From Candidatus Acidiferrum typicum (GTDB lineage: Bacteria; Acidobacteriota; Terriglobia; Acidiferrales; UBA7541): a stretch of DNA of 64,000 bases. The position numbers were made by a program, and so were the translations under genes. The notes beneath the pieces are model-generated. The model was not told the DNA's origin. It did not search any database and was given only the letters and a program-made list of their open reading frames with translations. The stretch covers positions 124,001-188,000 of the forward strand of contig DLMH01000020.1 in NCBI GenBank assembly GCA_002478115.1. Direction: 5' to 3'. This document shows, one piece after another, positions 26,701 to 36,145 of this stretch (position 1 is the first letter of the stretch; each line of letters starts with the position of its first letter).

Positions 26701-27147
26701 AACGGCGCTAGCGTTTTCATTCCCGGGAGCATAATCACCAGCAATGCCGGAGGCGACTACAACGCGGACGGCAGCAACTACTCTGTGCCCAACGTACCCT
26801 CTTTCGGCAGCCACCTGAGCAATCCAGGCAAGCAGAAATACTTAAACGGCCTGTTTCCTGCCTCTGCATTTCCGGTGCCGGCTCTGGGAATGGAAGGGAA
26901 CCTCGGTCGCAACACCTACGACAATGAGGGGTACGACAACGTCAACTTCACCTTTGGCAAAAGCTTCTCAGCTCCATGGTTCTTTGGAGAAAGGTTGAAA
27001 CTGGAGGCCAGAGGCGAGGTGTTTAACTTGTTCAACCGCACCAATCTTACCAGCGTGAATGGGGATCTTTCCTCGGGCACGTTTGGACAGGCGACGAATC
27101 AATTGCCTGCGCGCAGTTTCCAACTGCACCTGCGCGCCACGTTCTAA
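23779..27147 (+). CDS. TonB-dependent receptor with carboxypeptidase-regulatory-like domain
   Basis: A 1122-residue outer-membrane receptor, probably importing an oligosaccharide. ATG 23779 follows AAAGGAG by five bases; the signal peptide ends at PAFAQF. Residues 30-115 (GIEGSVRDQSGGLVAGATVT to TVQIQMTGFKTLDLKG) are the beta-sandwich carboxypeptidase-regulatory-like domain. A plug region follows (ETPLTGQNVYGLTALTPGMT) and then a long beta-barrel ending in aromatic Phe (SFQLHLRATF). No TonB box is obvious. Followed after 195 bp by a GH31 enzyme on the same strand, so receptor and enzyme probably serve the same glucan or xyloglucan fragment. A hairpin lies between them. Confidence 0.93.
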   Translation: MTGMKYAAKISILIVLLLTLGGLPAFAQFLSGIEGSVRDQSGGLVAGATVTVTDTRLGIAKTLTTSDAGYFRIDSIAASTYTVQIQMTGFKTLDLKGLTLEVGELRTIAPVLEVATASTEVTVSASEVAVDLSSAITGAVVLEDTLAETPLTGQNVYGLTALTPGMTGSAVTSGNNFTNEYAININAAGLRQEQNGYDIDGAQTNTPSRGGGTSISPMPAIVQSMEVRTNDFDAQKGRNGGATVDVFTVSGSNQFHGSIDYEFTNNDLSARTKFNSPTLPPYKRNEVSAAMGGPAIKNKLFWFAAVDVLRSSSASSGSATVETQDFYNWVKANEPNRVAYQALTLAPPLAYATASSPGMLTVGQIAGSHFPIPVGILSTLDAVGTIDYTNVSPFNGYQWDFRVDYYPVKNDRVYVDAIRTYDTSASTNARPAFAAPSTNHSDFVNIDWTHTFSTHLLNEAGANIIRPYGQNGASPAFQIPNINVTGLQGFGNWGPGNFTQQTVGWRDVMTATVKTHTLKFGFEQLNIRENDAQGGAFDRPTFNFDSILDFVQDEALTESGTPVDLITHQEAPYERQYRELYTGVFLQEDWKVMPRFTLNAGLRYDVMTNMFSMYSPPLTNFTLGQGSTFNDQIASGIVGLTTNHDVQNHNLWGVTPRLGFAWDVFGKGKTAVRGGFGMYSDQPPYLHITDLVAENLPNFYFPSLDVRSGNTINFQLCQPPAGFTISCPVLPTPNVTIDPTTGALLLNGVLSRAGLGGYATNYKMAQVEAWTLSVQQQLQKNLILELNYSATAAHHLPTYNQDLNRFAGDLIQNNGSLTRLNPNFGSIPYATSEGNSIGNYGSATLTRRTSHGVTFRAIYTYGKSLDALSNSASLSGGAITSTNQNGPIIENGNLPFQRGRSDFDIRQQFTADGTWITPSHYDSALKRNLLGGWTFSAVWILQSGLPFSVYTSAAFAPVCAANPAVGTLPAGDCYNGASVFIPGSIITSNAGGDYNADGSNYSVPNVPSFGSHLSNPGKQKYLNGLFPASAFPVPALGMEGNLGRNTYDNEGYDNVNFTFGKSFSAPWFFGERLKLEARGEVFNLFNRTNLTSVNGDLSSGTFGQATNQLPARSFQLHLRATF

Positions 27148-27163
27148 GCTAGTTTCACCCCGG

Positions 27164-27226
27164 GGAGAAGTGGTGGGTGGATAGTGGCGTGCCGTTTTTT
27201 TGACCACTCCGCGCCATCACTTCTCC
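27164..27226 (+). terminator. Inverted repeat after the TonB receptor
   Basis: GGAGAAGTG (27164-27172) pairs with CACTTCTCC (27218-27226), with further partial pairing GTGG/CCAT inside. The 45-base loop contains a run of seven T. It may attenuate transcription into the GH31 gene; it is not a classical intrinsic terminator. Confidence 0.4.
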
Positions 27227-27342
27227 TCATCCCCCGCAACTTGAAAGGAATCGGTAGCGGGAAGCTCGCTTCCGCTACGTCTCTTCCAGCCTTTGCTGTG
27301 GCTTGGGCTGCGGCCTGAGTACTGTCATAAGAGGGTCCAAAG

Positions 27343-29727
27343 ATGTCATCCATTCGCCGGGGCAGCATGCTTCTCTATGTGGCCGCTAGCCTGCTCTTGG
27401 GTGCAGTTCTGCATGCTCAAGAGGCTCACATTACTCTTGCACGCAACGGCCAGACCATTGTTCTTGAGCCTTACGCTCCCAACATTCTGCGTGTAACGCT
27501 GAGTCTGAAGCGCGAGTCGGCCCTAGCCCCGCCAGGGTACGGCTTGGTGGCCGCGCCCGCAGCCTCAGGCTGGAGCGCCAGCCAGACTGCGCTGGCGGAT
27601 GTTTACCGGTCGGCCCGGATTGTGGCCACCGTCGACCGGGATCTTCCCCCCAGCAAACCGCCGGTCCAAACGGAGATCGATATCAGGAAGTATTTCAACG
27701 GGTCCACTCCGGGCGCGCACATCACGTTTCGCACGCCCGAAGGCAGGATGCTTCTGGAACTCATCGGCTGGTCCCAGTCCGTGCCCAACCACAAGGACGG
27801 CACGGCAGACGTGGCCCGCGACCGCCGTCCCACAGACCCGGAGTTCTATGTGGTGGGCGCGACGTTTGCCTCCCCGGACGACGAGCACTACTACGGCCTG
27901 GGCCAGAATCACGAGGGATTCCTGGATCATCGCGGCCATCCGGTTCGTTGCTGGGCAGATTACACGGCTCCGGCCGCCCCCAGCTTCTGCGTGCCGTTCC
28001 TGGTGACCAACAAGGGCTACGGGCTGCTGTGGGACAACCCCTCGAAGACCACCATCGAGCCGGGCTTCAACGAGCAGACCCGCTGGACCTCCCAAGTGGG
28101 CGACCGGGTCTCGTTCTTCGTGATTGCCGGGTCCACGGCGGACGAGATCTACGCGGGCTACCGGCTGCTCACCGGCCCCACGCCTTTGCTGCCCAAGGCC
28201 GCTTACGGCTACATCCAGTGCAAGCAGCGCTACGCGAGCCAGAAGGAGGTGCTGGACGTTGCCCAGGGCTATCGCGACCGCCATCTGCCGGCCGATGTGA
28301 TGGTGGTGGACTGGTTTTACTACACCAAGATGGGGCAGATGGACCTGGACCCCAAGTTCTGGCCCGACCCGGCGGCGATGAACAAGCAACTCCACGACAT
28401 GGGCTTTGAGACCATGATCAGCGTCTGGCCGCGCTTTGTGCCCGGGGACCGCTACTACGCCGAGCTGCGCCAGAAAGGCTGGCTGATTCATCTCGCTGAC
28501 GGCACGCCGATCAACGGGCTGCCTTATGACCGTGCGGGGTCCGACATCGACACCACCAATCCCGAGGCCGCCGCATGGTATTGGAAGACCATCCGCGACA
28601 ATATCCTCAGCAAGGGCTTTGACTCCCTCTGGGCCGACGAGACCGAACCCGACCTGCCCCCCAACGGCTCCTACTTCCACATTGGCCCCGGCACCCAGTT
28701 CTTCAACGTCTATCCGCTCTTCCACACCGCGGCTCTCTACGACGGCTTCCGCAAGGACGAGCCGGGGCGGCGGGCGCTGATCCTGTCGCGTGACGCCTAC
28801 CTGGGCGCGCAGCGCAACGGGGTCATCTTCTGGTCTTCCGACATTTATCCCACCTGGGACACGCTCAAGCGCCAGATTCCCACCGGGCTGGATTTTACCG
28901 CTTCGGGGTTAGCTTACTGGTCCAATGACACTGGCGGATGGCAGTATCTTCCCGAGGAGCACCACCCGGCCCACACGCCGCTGCTGGACCCATCGGATGC
29001 CCGCGCCAACGTGGGCGGCTACGACGATTACCCAGAGCTCTACACACGGTGGTTTCAGTACGCCACGTTCCTGCCCATCTTCCGCGCCCACGGCAGCCGC
29101 CCCACCAACGAGGTCTGGTCCTACGGCAGCCAGGCAGAACCGATCCTGGAGAAATATCTCAGGCTCCGCTACCAGCTCATGCCCTATATCTATTCGCTTG
29201 GATACCGCACATACACAACCGGTGCGCCTTACATGCGCGCACTCTTCATGGATTTCCCCAACGATGGGAATGTCGCGGGGATTGGAGATGAATACATGTT
29301 CGGTCCCGCATTTCTGGTGGCTCCAGTTACGGAGCAGGGAGCGACGAGCCGCCAGGTCTACTTCCCGGCCGGAGCCGAATGGTACAACTACTGGACCAAC
29401 GAGCGGGTAAAGGGCGGCCAGACCATCACCGTGGCCGCGCCCATCGACACCATCCCGCTCTTCGTACGGGCAGGTTCGATCATCCCGCTGGGCAAACAGG
29501 TTGAGAATACTGGACAGAAGCAAGATCTCGCGAAGATTCGCATCTATCCTGGAGCAGATGGCGATTTTTCGCTTTACAACGACGACGGGAAGACCTACGC
29601 CTACGAGAAGGGGAGCAGCCGCATCACGCATTTACACTGGGATGACGCGGGAGGCAAGTTTACGCATGAAGGAGCGGAAGCCTGGACCGGGCCGGACAGC
29701 GCGTTGGTGGACGTGGTCAAGCGCTAG
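27343..29727 (+). CDS. Exported GH31 alpha-glucosidase/alpha-xylosidase
   Basis: A 794-residue GH31 enzyme. The start MSSIRRGSMLLYVAASLLLG gives a signal peptide ending at LHAQ. The N-terminal beta domain runs to about residue 280. The (beta/alpha)8 barrel carries LWADETEPD with the nucleophile Asp432, and the upstream VVDWFYY segment. The C-terminal beta domain ends with RIYPGADGDFSLYNDDGKTY (DUF5110-like). It shares the end motif HWDDAGGKF with the GH31 at the left edge, but lacks a PA14 insert and is about 100 residues shorter. Linked to the TonB receptor upstream. The GC content of this gene looks higher than its neighbours, with many CC/GG third positions. Confidence 0.93.
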   Translation: MSSIRRGSMLLYVAASLLLGAVLHAQEAHITLARNGQTIVLEPYAPNILRVTLSLKRESALAPPGYGLVAAPAASGWSASQTALADVYRSARIVATVDRDLPPSKPPVQTEIDIRKYFNGSTPGAHITFRTPEGRMLLELIGWSQSVPNHKDGTADVARDRRPTDPEFYVVGATFASPDDEHYYGLGQNHEGFLDHRGHPVRCWADYTAPAAPSFCVPFLVTNKGYGLLWDNPSKTTIEPGFNEQTRWTSQVGDRVSFFVIAGSTADEIYAGYRLLTGPTPLLPKAAYGYIQCKQRYASQKEVLDVAQGYRDRHLPADVMVVDWFYYTKMGQMDLDPKFWPDPAAMNKQLHDMGFETMISVWPRFVPGDRYYAELRQKGWLIHLADGTPINGLPYDRAGSDIDTTNPEAAAWYWKTIRDNILSKGFDSLWADETEPDLPPNGSYFHIGPGTQFFNVYPLFHTAALYDGFRKDEPGRRALILSRDAYLGAQRNGVIFWSSDIYPTWDTLKRQIPTGLDFTASGLAYWSNDTGGWQYLPEEHHPAHTPLLDPSDARANVGGYDDYPELYTRWFQYATFLPIFRAHGSRPTNEVWSYGSQAEPILEKYLRLRYQLMPYIYSLGYRTYTTGAPYMRALFMDFPNDGNVAGIGDEYMFGPAFLVAPVTEQGATSRQVYFPAGAEWYNYWTNERVKGGQTITVAAPIDTIPLFVRAGSIIPLGKQVENTGQKQDLAKIRIYPGADGDFSLYNDDGKTYAYEKGSSRITHLHWDDAGGKFTHEGAEAWTGPDSALVDVVKR

Positions 29728-30047
29728 AGCATTTCTCCTTCAGCGGTCCTCTTAAGCCTGCTTTTGAAATCAATCAGTGGCCGAGGGCTATATGTGCTCT
29801 TTTCGTCCGCCCATGCGAGCTTGAAGGTGTGCGCGCCGAGGCCTTCGAGCGGGTTTCGCGGATTGCAGGTGACGCCGAGCGTTTGCATGGTCTTATCCGT
29901 AATCTCCATTTTGACTTCCCTGCTGACCGATAACCTGCACCCGACCCCGTTAGTATGCAATGTTCCAGCGGGCTTTTGAGCGCAGAGCCTTTCCGACGGC
30001 CGCGACTCCTGCTCTTTGGAAAATAGCCGCACTCCCTCCAAAACCCA
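29728..30047. other. Gap between convergent genes
   Basis: About 320 bp between the GH31 stop and the end of the GH36-like gene. A 61-codon minus-strand frame (29909 to 29724) reads MEITDKTMQTLGVTCNPRN, then LEGLGAHTFKLAWADEK. It has a good-looking composition but no homolog I can name, and overlaps the GH31 stop by four bases. Possibly a fragment; not called as a gene. Confidence 0.35.
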
Positions 30048-32537
30048 TCAGCGGTCGGCGGGGTCCCGGAAGCGCCGATTATCGAGAAGGTTTGGAAGGG
30101 CCCGCAAATTGCCAGTCACCTTGATCGAAAAGCTCTGAACAGTTGGTACGCCGTCTACCCCGTCCACCGTGAGGTGGATGGTGAAATCCCCTGCCCTCGT
30201 ATAGGCGTGAGAGACCCGGGGACCGTTTGCGCTGGTGCCATCGCCGAACTCCCAGCGATACTCGACCGCGGGCACACCGGTGGCTTCTGATTGAGCTGAG
30301 AAAGAGATGGTCGCACCAGCATTGGCAACCGAGGGCACTTTTGCGGTAACGCCCGGTGCGCCCGGCGCGACGTTGCTATCGATAATCTTGATCACTTTCA
30401 CGGACTCGGGAGGTTGATTCTCGATCTGCACGGTGCCGCCCGCCACCGCGACGGGCGCGTTCTGGTTGAGAACGTCCAATGCCGTAAAGGCATGCTCCGC
30501 GGGCAACCCGAGATCAGCGAGTTTCAGCGTGTGCGACCGCGAGGTTTTTGTCCAATTAAAGATGGTCAAGATGGCCTGGTGCGGACTTTCCTGCAAAAAG
30601 AAGATGCTGGGTTGTTCATCGCCGGGCTCATAGGTCATCAGATCGAAGGGCGTGGCGGCGCGTCCAAGTTTGGCCACATTCAGCAAGTCTCTGTTCTCGA
30701 CGAGCGCCAAGCGATCCTTCTGAGAGCCCAAGACAAGCATGTCGTCGCCAATCTCATACATGCCTCCGGACACTGTCGAGAGAGCAATCGAAGCCTGTGC
30801 CGCGGACAGACCAAGCAGGGGCGGCTTCTCTGTAAACTCGCCGAAGGGTTGATCGGTGGTGTTGAAGGCGTCGGGATCGTTCAGGAAAAAATTGCGGTGC
30901 ATGTAAAAGCGGGCGGCAATCCCCGGGGCAGCATTTTTGGTGGCTTGAAAAGAATGTGCCGTGTCCGCGGAGACTCGGCCAGTATCGACCAGCCCTACCG
31001 GGGTGAGCATGGGACTTCCGTCCTTGTCCAGGACCACCTCGTCACCCACAGTATCGCGAATGATTTGTAAGCCGACGCGCTGCGCTTCCAGGGCGGTCGT
31101 GTTGGGTCGATACCGGTAGCCTTCGATGGCAGTGGTGTCCATGAAGTCGAGCTTGATGAACCGGACTCCCCATTCTCGTACCAGGGTGTTGTAGGTCTGG
31201 CGCAGATAGTCCTGCGCGCCGGGATGCGTGGTGTCCAGCATGAAGAGCAGATCCGTTTTTTGATTCCAGACCTCGCGACCCGAGATAGGTTCACCCTTGG
31301 CGTTGTGCACCAGCCAATCCTTGTGATGCTCGTAAACCCAAGCCCGGGAGGTCACCTCAAAAGGAGCCGTCCAAACGCCAAACGTCAAGCCATCTCGGGT
31401 TATGTGGTGCCCCACAACGCGCATGCCATCCGGGAACTGAGTGGCGTTGGCTGTTACGTACTCTCCGCGGGCGTACTGGTAGCCTTCGTCAATTTGAAAG
31501 TACTTATAGCCGAGTGCCTTCAAATGTTCGGCCTGCCAGTCCGCGTTGGCCAAGGTCTCGCCCTCGTTGATGCCGCCGTAATATGCTGTCCAGCTCCACC
31601 AACCGATAGGATTCTCGATAGAGACGCGAGCATGGTGCAGCCGTCGAATCGCATCCCCGTAAGCCAACAACTGATTGTGGTAGCCCAGCCCAGCTTGCAG
31701 CATCACGCGCTCCGAGACCATGTCTGAGCCGGACGCGAGGGGCAGGCTTAGTTCGACCTGATTTTCCGCTGGAGCATTTTTCTGATCAAAATCCCTTTGT
31801 ATTTCCGTGGTTCCTGTGAAGTCAACGCTATAGGACGCAATCTTCGTTCCGGTCCCATCGGCCGCAGCCTGCAGATGCAGAAGAGTCAGAAATCGATCCG
31901 CGGTCAGTGCGCCGATGAAGAGACTTTGCTTACTCTCCCGGTTGTAGACGAGTTGACTCCCGACACCGCGATGCATCCCGCCTGGCGCTTTCCCCAGGTC
32001 GTAGAGCCGCAACTGAGGCCAATCTTCGCTGAAGCTGTCGGAAAGGATACGATCGGCGAAGGCATGACCACCCAGATTAAGCAAGGGCTCCCCAAGTGCC
32101 TCCATGCCTCGGATGGCCTGCACCGTCACTTCCTTTTCAGTACTGTTCCGTACTGTCACCCGGAGAGTGCCGTAAGGACTTTGGTCGTAAAGCTGGACAA
32201 CATAGATGAGGTCAGCTTTCCCCTGGAGTCCCGAGTTCGTAACGGTTATTGCCCGGCCAGAGCCGAGTTCATCGCTGAACGTAGATTCGGACACTTGGTG
32301 ACGCGGATACTTGGTCGAGCGCAGCCACTGGTGATTGACCTGAGCTGCCACACCGCTCGTGAAGACGGGCTGCCCGCCGCGCACCGCCAGTTGGTACGCT
32401 CCATCTTTAGCGTCGACGGTCAGGGACAGCTTGTCGTTCGACAATTGCTGAGCCGCACAGGGCGTGATGACAATCAGCGCCACAGCGACAACCGCGATTC
32501 CCACACTGCAGAGCAATCCGCAACTCATTTTCGACAT
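30048..32537 (-). CDS. Exported GH36-like alpha-galactosidase with C-terminal PKD domain
   Basis: An 829-residue enzyme. ATG 32537 follows GGAG by nine bases; MSKMSCGLLCSVGIAVVAVA starts a signal peptide ending at CAAQQ. An N-terminal beta-sandwich is followed by a melibiase-type barrel: NPIGWWSWTAYYGGINE, KYFQIDEGYQY, FGVWTAPFEV, and RFIKLDFMDTTA with the probable nucleophile Asp (K-x-D motif). After the C-terminal beta domain, residues 725-815 (ATISFSAQSEATG to AGDFTIHLTVDG, with WEFGDGTSANG) form a PKD domain, which is unusual for this family and may bind polysaccharide or surface. Substrate inferred as an alpha-galactoside. It is the last gene of a minus-strand group with the GH2 gene 172 bp upstream. 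Confidence 0.87.
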   Translation of the reverse strand: MSKMSCGLLCSVGIAVVAVALIVITPCAAQQLSNDKLSLTVDAKDGAYQLAVRGGQPVFTSGVAAQVNHQWLRSTKYPRHQVSESTFSDELGSGRAITVTNSGLQGKADLIYVVQLYDQSPYGTLRVTVRNSTEKEVTVQAIRGMEALGEPLLNLGGHAFADRILSDSFSEDWPQLRLYDLGKAPGGMHRGVGSQLVYNRESKQSLFIGALTADRFLTLLHLQAAADGTGTKIASYSVDFTGTTEIQRDFDQKNAPAENQVELSLPLASGSDMVSERVMLQAGLGYHNQLLAYGDAIRRLHHARVSIENPIGWWSWTAYYGGINEGETLANADWQAEHLKALGYKYFQIDEGYQYARGEYVTANATQFPDGMRVVGHHITRDGLTFGVWTAPFEVTSRAWVYEHHKDWLVHNAKGEPISGREVWNQKTDLLFMLDTTHPGAQDYLRQTYNTLVREWGVRFIKLDFMDTTAIEGYRYRPNTTALEAQRVGLQIIRDTVGDEVVLDKDGSPMLTPVGLVDTGRVSADTAHSFQATKNAAPGIAARFYMHRNFFLNDPDAFNTTDQPFGEFTEKPPLLGLSAAQASIALSTVSGGMYEIGDDMLVLGSQKDRLALVENRDLLNVAKLGRAATPFDLMTYEPGDEQPSIFFLQESPHQAILTIFNWTKTSRSHTLKLADLGLPAEHAFTALDVLNQNAPVAVAGGTVQIENQPPESVKVIKIIDSNVAPGAPGVTAKVPSVANAGATISFSAQSEATGVPAVEYRWEFGDGTSANGPRVSHAYTRAGDFTIHLTVDGVDGVPTVQSFSIKVTGNLRALPNLLDNRRFRDPADR

Positions 32538-32709
32538 GGTGTAAGTCTCCCTTCCAAGCAGGTTGCCCACAACAGATGCCCATACTTTTGCGGTGACGCG
32601 TATTTCAGCCGCGATAGAGTCATCTGGGCATTTGACGGGTTCACCGGAAACTGAAACCAGTTGACTGGCCACGCGACTTACAAATGGAGCACACCTTAAC
32701 ATTTCAGAT

Positions 32710-35451
32710 TTACTTTATGGCCACCGCGATCCGCGGAGTGTTGTACCCCTCGAGTCTGACCCACGCGGGTGTTTTGCCCGGTTGCGGGATGACACCGTGA
32801 ATCACGACTGTTTCGCCCGGAAAAACTGTGACGTAATTATCGTCATACTCGATCGGAAGGATCTCGTCGCCATCCCGGTCGGGCGTGATCTCAGCACGTT
32901 CGAAGAACGCGACGTGTTCGGTCGCGTTGTGCAGCCGAATAGCGACACGATTCGCACCGGCGACTGAGGTTTGTTTGGCACTTAGCTCTAACGGGACTTG
33001 CGGCATGGAGTTCAGGGCCGTCATGTCGGCCCAACTCGCCTGCTGTAATGAAAATGCACCGTCGTTCTTGCGATCGCCTAAATCATCGTCCTTCTGCGAC
33101 TGCCAGTAGATGTTTTCCGCAAGGACCTTGCCAGAATTGTCAAACAACTGACAGCGCACAAAGTAGACGGGGGAGCTATCCGGAAACCTGGGCAGCGTCA
33201 TGGCCTGGACCACACCGCCGGAAGCAACCCGGATGTTCGCCGTGTCGCGGTCGTCAAGCACCTTGCCTTGTATGTCGAAGATGCGCACGCGCACACGCAA
33301 GCCTTGCTGCCCGGTCGGCATCTGGTTGACGACTGTGACTTTTGCCTGACTGTGATCACCGCTCGCGTAGGAATCAAAGACCACGGAGAGGGGCCGCAAG
33401 CCCTTCTTGGCACCGTAATAGGCTCCGCCCGGGCGCAAGTAATAGTCGAAAATATTTCCAAAGAAAGAAGGCCAGTGGCTGTTCAGCATCCAATAAATGG
33501 TCATTTTGTGATTCGCCCAGCCGTTGGCGGCGAACGCCTCGAATTGCGCACGGGTACTTTCGTAATGGGCAAGTTGGGCCTTCCGCGCAAATTCCTCCGC
33601 GCTGTTTGAGGGCCCGTAGCGGCGGTCAACGGCGCGCTGAATGTTGATCAGCGTGCTGTTTCCCGGGTTCGAGCCGGAATGGAAGTACCACGTTTCATTG
33701 ATCGGCCAGAGTTTGTCGCCGGGAATGAACTTCTTCAGGCTCTCGTAGGGAGGGATATGTTCATTGTCGCCCTGCTCCGCGCAGGAGCCACGCGAAGCTT
33801 CGTACTGTCCGCTGAACCAATATGTGGGTGGCCGCCAACTGTAGGGTCCTGCCATATGGATGCCGTCCCATAGGCGCTCGCCGCGAGCGTCCTTGGCGAA
33901 TGACGAGACGGTGTCAACGGTTGCGTTCTGCCAGTGCAAGTCCGTTAGGATTCCGTGGTACACATTGAGCACGGATTTCGGCGGCAGACCGTCGCTTCCG
34001 TTGGCCCATATCCAGACCGAAGCGTGGGGACGGAGCATCAAAATCTGTGACTGAAGACTCTCCGCCGCAACGCGATGATCCTCTTCATCCCATTGGCCCC
34101 ACTTCTCCCACTGGTTGCAGCACATCCAGCCGAACATGAGCGGGATGCCCTGCTCGTCCGCCAACTCCACAATGTGCTCACTCGAAATTTTCGATTCCCA
34201 CCGGAGCATGTTGAGTCCAAGGTCCTTCACGTATCGGAGCACCGCGGCCTCCCGGTCCGGGTCGTACCGGTATAAGAGGTCTGGCGTGTAGACCGCTCCG
34301 CGCACCAGGAAGTCTCTGCCATTGACCTGTAGATAGAAGTTGCCCCCCTTGCCGAGGCCGGGGAACTGCTCATCCTGATCGCGATGTTGGGTGATGGTAC
34401 GGATCCCGAACCGGATTTGCGTAACGTCGGTAAGTTCATGGTTCTCCAGGAACTCGAGGCGAAGATCGTAGAGGTTTGGCGTTCCCATCGTATAGGGCCA
34501 CCAAAGGTCGGGATTCTGTACGACTAACTCGGGATATTTATCTGGCGCGAAGCTTACTTGCCGCTCTTCGTCTGGTGAAAGACTGACCGATTGTTCGAAC
34601 CGTATGGTGGGTTTGCCCGCACGCGAAATAGTTCCCCGGAGAATCCCGCTCACTTGCCGGTTCGAAAAATTACGGAGGTCAGAGAAAACTGTCAGCCGCG
34701 CCGTGGTGGTTTTTGGCAGCGGAAGATCAGAGTTGACTAACGCATGATCGAGTGTGACATCACCCGAGACCCTCAAGTAGACTGGCTTCCAGATCCCGGC
34801 ATTGCGATCCGCAACAAAAGAAATTCCGTTCTCAGAGTTCTTCCGGGGACCTTGATAGCCTAGATACTTCCAGTTGATCCAGTCGAACCAGCTATCCGCC
34901 AACTCCACGCCATTAACATCTTGAAGCGCCTGTTCCGGCGTCACTTTGACCGCAAGCGTGTTCAATTCTCCACGCTTGATCCATTGCGTTACATTCAACT
35001 CGTGCGCGCTATACATGCCCACTACACGCTTATTGTCGGCCACCATCTGGCCGTTCAGCCATATCTCTGCACGATAGTTGATTCCCGGAAAATCCAGCAA
35101 ATAAACCGCATGCCCGTCCGGCGCTTTGAAGGTGGTGCGATACCACCAATCCTGCTTGTACAGTTCTTGCGGAACACTCTCCAGCAAGTTCTTGCCAAAG
35201 TAGAGATTTGGATACACGCCGTCCTCTTCCAGCGTCTCCAGAACGGTTGCGGGCATTCGATGGATCGCATACCAGCCCGTGTCCTTATAGTCGGGGAGGG
35301 AGATGGCCGCTCCGCCACTCTGTAAATCTTTTGCGGAAGTGAGCTTCCAGTTTTCGGCCAACTCGATGCTTTTTGGGGAGTCCGGGGCAGCGGAAGACGG
35401 GAGGACGCCCGCACACAGCGACAACAACAGCGAAACGATGAGCTTGAACAT
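32710..35451 (-). CDS. Exported GH2 enzyme, exo-beta-D-glucosaminidase-like
   Basis: A 913-residue GH2 glycosidase. ATG 35451 follows AGGAG by ten bases and opens a signal peptide (MFKLIVSLLLSLCAGVLPSS). An N-terminal sugar-binding jelly roll (WWYRTTFKAPDGHAVYLLDF), immunoglobulin-like domain and TIM barrel are present. In the barrel, WANGSDGLPP replaces the usual N-E acid/base motif by S-D, as in CsxA-type exo-beta-glucosaminidases. The nucleophile Glu is probably in SCAEQGDNEHIPPYES. It would release beta-linked glucosamine or a similar sugar. The next gene upstream is the SIS sugar isomerase/deaminase group, which fits amino-sugar use. Exact substrate is inferred. Confidence 0.85.
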   Translation of the reverse strand: MFKLIVSLLLSLCAGVLPSSAAPDSPKSIELAENWKLTSAKDLQSGGAAISLPDYKDTGWYAIHRMPATVLETLEEDGVYPNLYFGKNLLESVPQELYKQDWWYRTTFKAPDGHAVYLLDFPGINYRAEIWLNGQMVADNKRVVGMYSAHELNVTQWIKRGELNTLAVKVTPEQALQDVNGVELADSWFDWINWKYLGYQGPRKNSENGISFVADRNAGIWKPVYLRVSGDVTLDHALVNSDLPLPKTTTARLTVFSDLRNFSNRQVSGILRGTISRAGKPTIRFEQSVSLSPDEERQVSFAPDKYPELVVQNPDLWWPYTMGTPNLYDLRLEFLENHELTDVTQIRFGIRTITQHRDQDEQFPGLGKGGNFYLQVNGRDFLVRGAVYTPDLLYRYDPDREAAVLRYVKDLGLNMLRWESKISSEHIVELADEQGIPLMFGWMCCNQWEKWGQWDEEDHRVAAESLQSQILMLRPHASVWIWANGSDGLPPKSVLNVYHGILTDLHWQNATVDTVSSFAKDARGERLWDGIHMAGPYSWRPPTYWFSGQYEASRGSCAEQGDNEHIPPYESLKKFIPGDKLWPINETWYFHSGSNPGNSTLINIQRAVDRRYGPSNSAEEFARKAQLAHYESTRAQFEAFAANGWANHKMTIYWMLNSHWPSFFGNIFDYYLRPGGAYYGAKKGLRPLSVVFDSYASGDHSQAKVTVVNQMPTGQQGLRVRVRIFDIQGKVLDDRDTANIRVASGGVVQAMTLPRFPDSSPVYFVRCQLFDNSGKVLAENIYWQSQKDDDLGDRKNDGAFSLQQASWADMTALNSMPQVPLELSAKQTSVAGANRVAIRLHNATEHVAFFERAEITPDRDGDEILPIEYDDNYVTVFPGETVVIHGVIPQPGKTPAWVRLEGYNTPRIAVAIK

Positions 35452-35558
35452 GCTCGTTCGACTCCTCTCAATCGATCTAACTTTGTCTTTCGTGGTATGG
35501 CCATTGAATTCGCCAGATTCCCTATTGACCTCGCACGCGAAACACGCAAAACCTTGAC

Positions 35559-36098
35559 TCACCAGGGAAGACACCCTAACCGAACTTCCCCCTGCGGCCA
35601 TTGCTTCGGACCAAGACATCTCACCATCGAAACAAGCGGCTGAACGATCGTTCCTTGCTGCTGCTCAACCCACACGGAACTTGAAACCTTCACCCAACCC
35701 AGGCCTTCGTACCAACTTTGCAGTGCAGGCCTGCAAAAAAGCAGCATGAAGTCCACACCCATCTGGCTCAACGCAAAAGCTTCCGCTGCCTTCATCGCAA
35801 TTCGGCCATATCCACACCCCCTGTACTCAGGCCGTGTCAGCACTCCTCCAATTCCGGCGATTGGAACAGGATGTCCCTCGACTGCGACGCTATGCTTCAC
35901 CAGTCCCACATGACATACGTTCCTTCCGCCCTCGACGATCAAAACATGCGTTTCCGTGGACCTCCATTGCAACTGGTACGCACCGGTCTGGCTTGGATCC
36001 TTTTCGCCACCCGCCAGGTCGCTGCGATCTGCCCCTGAGTAAAACTCCATCACACGAACTTCGATGGGTGCCGGTGGCATGGGGGATTGCGACGGCAT
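35559..36098 (-). CDS. GNAT-family N-acetyltransferase
   Basis: A 179-residue acetyltransferase of the GNAT fold. ATG 36098 follows GGAAAACG; a TTG five codons earlier is an alternative. Motif A, the acetyl-CoA pyrophosphate loop, is seen in VLTRPEYRGCGYGRIAMKAA (R-x-x-G-x-G), followed by LLFCRPALQSWYEGLGW, the usual beta5/alpha4 region. The gene lies between the SIS protein (36146) and the GH2 enzyme on the same strand with short gaps (47 and 107 bp), so it is probably in the same operon. An amino-sugar acetylation role is possible but not shown. Confidence 0.88.
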   Translation of the reverse strand: MPSQSPMPPAPIEVRVMEFYSGADRSDLAGGEKDPSQTGAYQLQWRSTETHVLIVEGGRNVCHVGLVKHSVAVEGHPVPIAGIGGVLTRPEYRGCGYGRIAMKAAEAFALSQMGVDFMLLFCRPALQSWYEGLGWVKVSSSVWVEQQQGTIVQPLVSMVRCLGPKQWPQGEVRLGCLPW

Positions 36099-36145
36099 AT
36101 CGTTTTCCAGCAAGGTTCCGGTGCCTTCGGGAACCGCGTTGAAAA

